Positions 39,601-51,600 of a stretch of 64,000 nucleotides of DNA are shown here, piece by piece. This DNA is from Streblospio benedicti (lineage: Eukaryota > Annelida > Polychaeta > Spionida > Spionidae): contig CM032668.1 in NCBI GenBank assembly GCA_019095985.1, positions 16,668,671-16,732,670 of the forward strand, written 5' to 3'. The notes under the pieces are model-generated. The model worked only from the letters and a program-made list of their open reading frames with translations. It was not told the origin of the DNA and searched no databases. The translations under genes and the position numbers were made by a program. Position 1 is the first letter of the stretch, and each line of letters starts with the position of its first letter.

Positions 39601-42600
39601 TCTGGCCTAAATCCTGAAAAACAGAAAGAGGACGATCAGTCTGATGCTGACAGAATTGAAATATATGAAACGTATACTGTATTTCATATTGCAAAGAGTT
39701 CCCATCTGCTTATAATAAAAGAATTTCATTGTCAGAATTTACTGGCAAGATAGATGTCAAACCTGAGCAATGTCTATCATGTTGTCAACACCAAAACACA
39801 TAACATTCACTAAACAAATATGTATTCATGTTCATCTAGGCTTGTTTTCTTCACTACTTTCAGTTATAACAAAAACCATGCACTCTACCTTGGAGATATT
39901 ATCATCATGTATGGGCATTGACCATAGCATGGAAAAAAGCATAGCTCTGGCTTGATATCTAAATGTCTGATGTGCATGTAGTATTGTACATACAGCAATC
40001 TAGAACTTTACAACAGTTCAGCAATACTTTCGTTAATTTTCTTCAGCATTTCTTCCACTCTAACATATCACTCTGATGACATAGCGATCATGTAACTATT
40101 TCCTAATCCCTGCATGTATATGACGTTTTACGATTTCATTCAATTCATTCCAATAATGGCACATACAGCAGAACCTCGATATATCGATATTGCTCTCCTC
40201 AAGTCTTCCAATGTCTCAAGGTTAGTTTGATTGCGCAGATGTATCAGTTGGTTATGCTATGTTGTGGATTTTACTGTTATCCCTACAGATGAAAGACGAT
40301 GAGTTTCTAGTATTCAGTAGATTTTGAATATAATGAACTGACCGTAAATAAAGCGCGTATGTTATTGAGCAGATCCTGGTCACGGGGCACTCCTTTACTA
40401 CTCCACTTCAGTAAGTAGTTCTCACTAAAATCAAATGTAAACGCTGAGAAAAATGTCTATTGCCAAAAAGCAGTACTTTGCTAAAGTCTTAGTTTAATTA
40501 AAAACAAAAACAAAGTATGCTTAGGTTAGAGTCTTTGGGTTCGTGTATGAATATAAGCAGTGATCCCTTGTACATGTAGTATGCCTGATGTAAGTATTCA
40601 CGATATAAGCAATTCCTCCAAATTTCTCAAGGCCATCACATTATTAAGTAACTACAAATCTCTTTAAAATCACTTTAAAACTAAGAGAGAAAATGAAAGA
40701 ACACTAAATGGTTTATTTTTGCTGAATGGTTTGCAAATGGCAAGATACAAACTGGTGATGAATTGGATGAAAGGCCTACCTGATGTAGGCGCCCTCCTTG
40801 GCATCATAGAGGCTGATCAGGACGTCCGAATCATCACCAATATTGCATACGAAGTTTGTAATCGTGACGAGAAGGTTGAAGCTGGTGCCCTTTCTTTGTT
40901 GATAGCCCGTCGTCTGTGGGATAAAATCATATTTAAACTGATTTACTAATAGTATTAAAAACATTTTTCAATAATTATGTATTTATTGTGCAATGGATGA
41001 TGCAGGCAACAAGGAAATAATCACAGTGACTGTTTCACTACAGTTTCTCTCAGCTCTTATAAAAAAAATCTAAGATTACTGGTATGAATCGTTTTACGTA
41101 TATCATTTATTTTTGCGGGGTAAAAACATAATAAACTTATTAACTCACAGATTCTCGTTCCTCCTCAATTCTTTTTGTTGCTAATAAATGCTGCAAGAAA
41201 CAAAATATTATTATTTCATTTATGATTAAAACAAGGGGAGAACGTAATGAATGTGAAAATGTATAGATCTATCAAACAATCATAAAAGAAATCATGCCAT
41301 GAAACTACTAGGTAGAATATTTATTCAAAAGTCTTATCCTTTAATTATCAAAATTTGCAGTGGTAAGTTTAACATATGGAGCGCTTGGCTTCCACTATTG
41401 TTGATCAGGCATATATTATATCATGTATCATGCCATTATTGAGCACCCAATTGTGGGAACTGTGAGCTGTAATTCTTAAACCTACCTCTGTGCAAGTCCC
41501 CATCATACATAAAAGCAACTTTAGCTGGTCTTTCAAACAAATAGTAAACATAAGGTCTTAGAAGTGTCCTACCGGAAAGTACTTTTTTATGATTAGGATT
41601 TATAATCTTATAGGAGAAATTAAAGAATTACAGAGAAATATTTTCAACATAACTATTAGTATATGAAACAACACCATGGTTCACACAATATTTGAATAGC
41701 CAATTGTGCAGTTAGTTAATGAAACCATGATCATATCTCAACATTGATAAATAGTTAATGGTTGTACAATAAGAGAACAACACGTGAAATAGTGTTTGCT
41801 ACAACATATATTATTAATCAAAAATAGCAGAATATTACATTTACAAAAAATGCGACTTATTGATATGGGCAGAGTATTGCAATCTACCACATAGATAACA
41901 CACATCCAATTCAATATTGGAAAAAATCGCACATGAACAACAAAAATGTATTCATTTGCCTTGATCTGTGAAATCATATTTGAATCACTTGTCATTTAGG
42001 ATACCCTACGTCAGAGAGCATTAAATATGTATTTAGGTGAGTAAAGGAATACAACGAATCAATGTGTTAAAAACATTGAGATCAGATGATACATAACAAG
42101 AATAATAAGACAAACACGCTTATTATTACACATTGAATAACTAACGTAGATATTAGAAAATAATAGCACCTTCACCCAATATAACTCTGAAAACATAAAG
42201 AAAAGTGTATTGCAAACTATGGAGTCATGCGTTGATGAAAACTGACAATTAAAATGACATGATTCTGTTTCACTTTGCACATATTTCAAGAATGAGATTT
42301 TTAACGAGCATCGTATATCTATAAGCGATATAAAAATTATAATTTCACATTGGAAATCATGAAAATTTTAGAGGAAATGAGTGAGCGGGGCATACCAAGA
42401 CTTGAAGGGAGTATTACGAACTCTGAGATATACACAATATAGCTTCACATCACAATCATGAGAATTTAGGAGAAAATGAGTGTGTCATTAAAACTGAATG
42501 GATCGGACTTTAGAATATCAAACTCAATTCATCTTGATATAATATGGGCAATAATAAATTTGAACCATGCTAATTCAATTTCTAGTTTTAATCATTTTTC

Positions 42601-45600
42601 GTACAATTAGGCATGCAGAGACATTAAAAACTAGGGAAGATTATGTGATAATATAAAAACTCAGCCTACAAAATGACTTTTAGATATGTTATTACCTGTA
42701 ACATATTACTATCATTATATTTACACATGTGTATATTTCTCAATAAAATTATTATTAAGATAACAAAAAAAATGAAAATTATTCTTTTGTCTATGAAACG
42801 GTAACACATTTATGCCTATAGGATTCACATTTGACTTGCTTGATAATTGTATACCGTAAATCTTTTTTGTTTTTCAAGGTTTCAAATCAAAAGTATTTAC
42901 TATCACAAAAAAATACTATGAGATTGCAAATGACAATAAATTCTTCAGTCAAATGACAAATCTAGAAAAATAACAAATAAAAACATCTTGGTGGGATAAA
43001 AAGACAAAATTACTTCAACTAGATGAGGATGTTTCTTGATTCCCTGCTTCCAAATGCTTAATAATGTGGCTTGTCCCTAGGACCATGAGAAGAAGGTGAA
43101 ATGACACATTATTTTTCTATTTATATAATTATGTAAAACATCTTCAAGAGTAGAAGTCAAGTGATTTGATGGTGAGAAGATTGTATGATAGATTACATAG
43201 ATTCTGTAGGAACATGAAAAAAGCTGATCTTCAAGGAAACGTTGGTTGTATTATTTTACTATATCACAATTCTATTGATCAAAGAGAAGGTAAATTGCTA
43301 AACTGACAAAAGAACTTTATAAAAGTGTTATACAATTACTGGTAAAAAATATTGACAGTTTATACATAATAACAAAATGAAGGTAGAAAACTTTTAAATG
43401 AGAATATAATGTGATAAAAATAATTCAGCAGTTTTTGAAGTCATGTTAGTACCAAGTACCATTGGAAGATAGAATTGTATAATCAAGAGAATAAAATAAA
43501 TTCTACGTAGCTCGTTAGTTTAAACTTACAACCATTTATGTGCAAATATAAGTTAATTCTTCTCTAAAAGTTACAAAGTGGATGTGAGTTCAGTTTTAAG
43601 AAAATAAATCTGTACAATTCATTATAATCCTATGGGAAAGAAATATAAATCCAAATACCAACCTGTTTATAAAGGTTAATTGTGGACGATTTATCTGGTT
43701 TAAGGATGTTTCCCTCCTGGTCTCTGACAACCAAGTCGAGGCCAAGACGGCTGGAGAAAAAAGCAAGATGAACTCAAAGTTACAGTTTGATACGTTTTGA
43801 CCATATGCAACTGCATCAATGGATTTGATCTTCTGTTGAAAGCGGATTTGTAAAGATTTTAGAATGAAAGCCTTGCATTACTTATTTTTCTAAAACTCAT
43901 TTCAAAGACATGTTTTTTAACTCACATCCATTGATGCAGATGCCTTTGGTTTTGACAAATATACTAAAGTCTCTGATAACGACACTGTGCATTCAAAGAA
44001 AATAAAACTTGAGGCCAAACCGAAGCATGAAGAACTCATTAGCATTTCAAAGTCACATCATGTTTATTTATAATTTTAACCCAAAGTTTATAGAGATTAT
44101 TTTTCTCTATTTTAATTTATTTTAACAATCTTATCATACATCTTTAAACAAAGAAAAAGCATCTAAATTTACTTATGGTTAATATTACACTTTGAATAGA
44201 TGTGGCACAGAAATTTTTCTTACGATATTTCGTGTTTATTGAATTGCACATTTCTAATACTGTTGAGAATTGATAAATAATAAAACAAAATACTTACGCA
44301 TTGCCCATGTCTATTAAATTGGAAACTTTCTGTTGCATATCCCTGAGTTCATCCTGCACAATTCAATATCATCATCATTACTTTAAAGTGTTCATCGTTT
44401 TTTTTTTACAAATCATATTGCATTGCTGTATAACATAATCAAAATCTCATAAAGGCATAGCAGTGATGATAAAATTACAGTGGTTTCTACATTTAAGCTT
44501 TCATTTTCTTCGACTTTGACTTATCCCAGTAGGTATACACTTCTGAGAAAACAAAGTGGTAATTCTAATATCCAGCAATAAGACCTACCACTGTGACGGT
44601 GCTTGCCATGATTCGTTTCCGCCATTTGAAAAGGTCTGTCATCATGTAATGTATCTCTACGAAGTTCTGTTTCACGGACTCCTTCCCACTGGACGTCTCC
44701 TATAAAAAGTCACACCGAGATAAGCACTATTAAGACAGTTTGCTATGGAAAATATTAATGAACATTAACAGCTATATAATGAGAAACATAGCCAGATGCA
44801 ATGGAAAATATTAATTAACATTTATGACTATTTAATGAGAACCATAGCCAGGTGTAAATTAAGTACAACTTAAAATATTGACAAACTATTATACATATAA
44901 TGTACAATGTGCATGTGTTTCCCAATGCTTGCAAAACGAAAATTCATTTGCAATCACCTCGCTCCGCTCTAATATGCTTGCTAAGAGCGATAGGAGAGAG
45001 AGAGAGGGTTGGAAACAAATTATCATACATGTACGAAACATATCTAAGACTTACTATGAACAGCTGTTTCCATATTTTACCCCATTCCCGCATGACTGAC
45101 GTTATCTCTTGAACAATAGGCAGTTCTTTTGGCACAACAGTCTCATACGATCTGATGAAAAAAACAAAAAAGAATTAATGGAAAGTAGTACACATGTATA
45201 ATCTGCAACAGTGTAGGAATGAAAATTTGTATTACTACAATAACATATTACACAGAGATTTTTTTTTAATTTCGTGTCAGTAACAATGTATGGGTTTATA
45301 TAAATGTAAATATATTTTTTGACTTATGGAAAATACTTACATAATCATTCAAAAAAGGTATGGATACTAGTCATGGATACAGAGATTTCTCATGATGTTA
45401 CTTTGTGATTTTGGCTCAATTTGAACCTTGTGTTAGGAACATTTGGTGGTGAATTATGATACAATGTATTGTTTAATGATAATATTATTTAATCACAGAA
45501 AGTGCATTTTATTACAAATAGTAAAGCTTAAAGCACTACAAAACAACACTATTTATAAATAATAAGACATGCTATATTTACAGAAAAAAGGAAAGAAAAA

Positions 45601-48600
45601 TTGATTTCATATATATGATTGCAAAAGCGATGAAAGCAACATTTTTGTTACTAGCTTTATTCATTCTATTTAATAGTGGCCTATAAAACGGAATTCCAAT
45701 ATGCATTGCAGATCACAAACCAGTGTTATCAATTCTTTACCAGCCTGGAATATATTAGCCTGTTGAATAAATTTATCATCTTAGCCATTTGGTCTTCAAT
45801 GGCAGATGAAAAGCAAAGCATGTGATAAGTCAATAATGAAAAGCAATTATCTTATTTACCCAGATTTTCTGATGACTGCTTCCTTGATGTAAATGAAGGA
45901 TTTAGGGAAAATTCCCTTCTTGGATCGATCCCTTGTATTGTGTCCATAGTACCAATCTAAACAGACACATACAATTGTATTTTTACATTTGAAAACATAA
46001 GTAAGCAACCATGATAATACAATTGTTAAGACTATTGCCAATTGTAAAGTTAAAAATACACTTGATAATAATTCTTTAAGAAAAATTCGAAGAGATCATA
46101 ACTAAATGATCAAAATCTAGGAATTCTGCAAAACAAAAATTAAAATACTACCTGCATATTGTTTGAGAATGTGGACTGTGTCTCCTATAGATAACTTTAT
46201 TCGATGTTCTTTGCCAGGCTCATCGTAATTGTAAATAGCTGAAATAAATAGGTTCGACTATAAATTAGCCACTACACCCGTACTTAAAAAAACCTTTTAT
46301 CGCAATCCTTGCTATAAATGAAATTGAGCTTAAACTCATTATACATTTGAATCTATCTTGACTTTCATTAAAAAGAGAAAAGTGTCCACATAAGACAAGT
46401 TAGGTTGTTCACATAATTCCTCATGACCAGTAAAGCAACTGACGTGAAAGGGTTCATTGCTTGATTGTGTACAGAGCAGTTTTTTTAGGTAAATAGTAGT
46501 CTAGATGTGATTAAAATGGAGGTGTTCGTATGGACAGGCTCCACTGTATTCAACAAATACACAGCCTATATAAACTTAAAAACATATAAATGAAGCTTGA
46601 AACTCCTCGTCGATTCACAGGAATCTCTATTACACTCTCCATAAATGATATGCATGCAGTCTTACAATTTCCAATTAATTGTGAATTGAATATTAAGCCC
46701 TGATTATGAGAATGACTGAATTTTTATATGTACGACAGGATCTAAATGATGCAATCGGATTTTAGCAACGGATATGCAAATGCACATTGATGTTGGAAGA
46801 TGTCATGACCAACAAGATTGGTTTCAACAGTTGTCTATCTACGTCTACTTCATAAATGTATGGCAGATGCACAAACTGCCACGCGCTGGCAAACCAACAC
46901 ATCACTAAATTACATAGGAATCGGTTTGAAAACACGTATCGGTTTACCTGGTAGCGCATCTACCTTTTTAAGAACTTAAATATTTCACACATACAGTGCT
47001 AGTCATTAATTAATACAGAAGCCAGGATTTATTCATTACTGAAAAGAAGAAATCCAGAAGAAAGTGACTTGGAACAACTTAACAATAGTGAATTATCCCA
47101 ATAATAACAGAAAAAGTACAGAGAATCTTCAACATCGTGTACGACATTCATGTTCAAATCTAAATAAAACATTACAATACCCTCAAATACTAGTTGTTTG
47201 TTAAACCTGAGTACATGTTAAAGAAAATGACTATATGTGATATGAGCACCCTGCTTGAATGTGGTAAATGTAGTGCAAAGTATGTTGCAGAGACTTCCAT
47301 AGCTTTGAACACTCGGCTCAAAGAAGAAACAGAGTGGAAGCACAGGTAACCACTTGTTTAGCTCAGGGAGCTGTTATGACTAAGAAACAATCTCCTATAT
47401 ACCAGCAGATCGATGTCAAAATTTTGGGGCGCAAGTAAGTCACTTTTTGCGGTGAGCAGTCATTTTGTAAGGACTCATACCACTAAATACCTTGTATAAA
47501 AAAATGTTTTAAGTCATCAGTGGTAGCTTCCAAAGGCATTGCCCAAATCCTTTTTTTCTTTATCAACGTTTTGTTAAGTGTAGAAAAGAACATAAATAAA
47601 AGAAAAAAATGAAGTCTTGTTTTATTTTTTGTTCATCAGAATTTTCATAATAAAATTTTAATGACCACTGAAAAATATAGTAATTACAGGCTCATTAAAA
47701 AATTGCCCGGCGTACCATATTTTCAAGGCCTTTTTAAAACTTACTTTTAAAAACCCAGGAATTTCGACGGCAATGGCGTTCCGCTGCAAATTCAAAGCTT
47801 AACAACAAATACTACTTTGTGAAAAAGAAAACTGTTCTTTAATAAATAACACTTTGTAAAGAAAACACAACCAGGTACTGAAATACACTTTACAGAGAAT
47901 TTATAGAACAATAAATATGCCTTGAGAAATGATCCGTGTGGGTGGCTGCAAACACACAAGCAGGTGGACAAAATACCCCTTCATCTCCGCCGTGAATTCA
48001 GTTGCCATGATAAAATAATAGAAAATAAAAAAGGTTTTCAAAAGATGTATTTTACCTCAAAAGTACTTAACTAAGGCACCATTTTTTTTTTTAAAATGTG
48101 GCGTCTTTAAACAAAATCATTCTTAAGTCATTATTTTCAGATTAAAGGATATACAGGGTGATGGGAGAAAAAATCCATTAAAAATTACAAAAGCAGAGAC
48201 ATGTGGTTTTTAGTGGTGACAGGATATTATGTTGCCGTTCATTCAAGGCATGACCGTTATTAATATGCATTTCTTATTTGGAAGCAGGGCTATTAAGTAA
48301 GTTTTCCTAAAAGTGAACCATATTGAAAATGAATAAATCGCTATAAGTCTAAACTGAAGAGAATATGTTTTATATGTGATTAGAATCATTATGAAAGAGG
48401 CACATACTAAGGGTTTGGTTTCATAAAAGCCCCAACCCTAGTTTTCAAGGCAGTAGATAAAATTATTTTTTAAAGTCATCAGTGGTCTGTTTTCCAGGCT
48501 TTTCCATTATATTTTGTGTTAATAAGGGAGTCCTGAACAAGGCAAAAGAAACCGAACCGGACTTGTAAGACTAGTTACATACTCCAGGAAAGGCGAGAGT

Positions 48601-51600
48601 GCAGCCACACGGCATACAAAGACGTTCCAGCGCACCTACTCAAGCTTTTATCATGTGAACTCTAAGGTCGCATTAACCATGCATCAGCAGCAGCAGTGCT
48701 GTTGGTCCTGATGAGACATAGGTGACACATATTAAAGGAAAAGAAACACTGCTTCTGAATTCATATATCTAGATCTCAATAACACAATTCATCATGACAC
48801 TGTTGAATAAATATGGGATCATTCTCGGACACAACAAGATGTATCAAAGCTATTTATGTTATGTATTGAGACCCCTTTAAAAATTGTTATATGTGGTTAC
48901 CAGAGTCTCGACATACGTCAGAGTCTCGTCACATCACTAAAATGTATGTGACGAGACTCTGACGACCGCATCTATAGTTGTATTCAGTGATTAATCTAGA
49001 TGCGCATCTTGAGTCCAGGACTCATCATTTTTCAGTAGGATGCAAAGAACTAAAAAGATGTGCATCCCATGGGACACATAAAATATCAAANNNNNNNNNN
49101 NNNNNNNNNNNNNNNNNNNNNNNNNNNNNNNNNNNNNNNNNNNNNNNNNNNNNNNNNNNNNNNNNNNNNNNNNNNNNNNNNNNNNNNNNNTATGATACAA
49201 TGTATTGTTTAATGATAATATTATTTAATCACAGAAGTGCATTTTATTACAAATAGTAAAGCTTAAAGCACTACAAAACAACACTATTTATAAATAATAA
49301 GACATGCTATATTTACAGAAAAAAGGAAAGAAAAATTGATTTCATATATATGATTGCAAAAGCGATGAAAGCAACATTTTTGTTACTAGCTTTATTCATT
49401 CTATTTAATAGTGGCCTATAAAACGGAATTCCAATATGCATTGCAGATCACAAACCAGTGTTATCAATTCTTTACCAGCCTGGAATATATTAGCCTGTTG
49501 AATAAATTTATCATCTTAGCCATTTGGTCTTCAATGGCAGATGAAAAGCAAAGCATGTGATAAGTCAATAATGAAAAGCAATTATCTTATTTACCCAGAT
49601 TTTCTGATGACTGCTTCCTTGATGTAAATGAAGGATTTAGGGAAAATTCCCTTCTTGGATCGATCCCTTGTATTGTGTCCATAGTACCAATCTAAACAGA
49701 CACATACAATTGTATTTTTACATTTGAAAACATAAGTAAGCAACCATGATAATACAATTGTTAAGACTATTGCCAATTGTAAAGTTAAAAATACACTTGA
49801 TAATAATTCTTTAAGAAAAATTCGAAGAGATCATAACTAAATGATCAAAATCTAGGAATTCTGCAAAACAAAAATTAAAATACTACCTGCATATTGTTTG
49901 AGAATGTGGACTGTGTCTCCTATAGATAACTTTATTCGATGTTCTTTGCCAGGCTCATCGTAATTGTAAATAGCTGAAATAAATAGGTTCGACTATAAAT
50001 TAGCCACTACACCGTACTTAAAAACCTTTTATCGCAATCCTTGCAATAAATGAAATTGAGCTTAAACTCATTATACATTTGAATCTATCTTGACTTTCAC
50101 GAAAAGAGAAAAGTGTCCACATAAGACAAGTTAGGTTGTTCACATAATTCCTCATGACCAGTAAAGCAACTGACGTGAAAGGGTTCATTGCTTGATTGTG
50201 TACAGAGCAGTTTTTTTAGGTAAATAGTAGTCTAGATGTGATTAAAATGGAGGTGTTCGTATGGACAGGCTCCACTGTATTCAACAAATACACAGCCTAT
50301 ATAAACTTAAAAACATATAAATGAAGCTTGAAACTCCTCGTCGATTCACAGGAATCTCTATTACACTCTCCATAAATGATATGCATGCAGTCTTACAATT
50401 TCCAATTAATTGTGAATTGAATATTAAGCCCTGATTATGAGAATGACTGAATTTTTATATGTACGACAGGATCTAAATGATGCAATCGGATTTTAGCAAC
50501 GGATATGCAAATGCACATTGATGTTGGAAGATGTCATGACCAACAAGATTGGTTTCAACAGTTGTCTATCTACGTCTACTTCATAAATGTATGGCAGATG
50601 CACAAACTGCCACGGCTGGCAAACCAACACATCACTAAATTACATAGGAATCGGTTTGAAAACACGTATCGGTTTACCTGGTAGCGCATCTACCTTTTTA
50701 AGAACTTAAATATTTCACACATACAGTGCTAGTCATTAATTAATACAGAAGCCAGGATTTATTCATTACTGAAAAGAAGAAATCCAGAAGAAAGTGACTT
50801 GGAACAACTTAACAATAGTGAATTATCCCAATAATAACAGAAAAAGTACAGAGAATCTTCAACATCGTGTACGACATTCATGTTCAAATCTAAATAAAAC
50901 ATTACAATACCCTCAAATACTAGTTGTTTGTTAAACCTGAGTACATGTTAAAGAAAATGACTATATGTGATATGAGCACCCTGCTTGAATGTGGTAAATG
51001 TAGTGCAAAGTATGTTGCAGAGACTTCCATAGCTTTGAACACTCGGCTCAAAGAAGAAACAGAGTGGAAGCACAGGTAACCACTTGTTTAGCTCAGGGAG
51101 CTGTTATGACTAAGAAACAATCTCCTATATACCAGCAGATCGATGTCAAAATTTTGGGGCGCAAGTAAGTCACTTTTTGCGGTGAGCAGTCATTTTGTAA
51201 GGACTCATACCACTAAATACCTTGTATAAAAAAATGTTTTAAGTCATCAGTGGTCACTTCCAAAGGCATTGCCTTATCCTTATATATTTATTAACAGTTA
51301 ATAAGGGAGTCCTGAACAAGGATCAAAAGAAACCGAGGCCGAAGACTTGTAAGACTAGTTACATACTCCAGGAAAGGCGAGAGTGCAGCCACACGGCATA
51401 CAAAGACGTTCCAGCGCACCTACTCAAGCTTTTATCATGTGAACTCTAAGGTCGCATTAACCATGCATCAGCAGCAGCAGTGCTGTTGGTCCTGATGAGA
51501 CATAGGTGACACATATTAAAGGAAAAGAAACACTGCTTCTGAATTCATATATCTAGATCTCAATAACACAATTCATCATGACACTGTTGAATAAATATGG

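Noticed and set aside
45860-49973. true duplication of the SH3 exons giving a two-SH3 DOCK1
   Set aside because: Exons 2+3 total 184 nt, so using both pairs shifts the frame; the adjacent gap suggests alleles.
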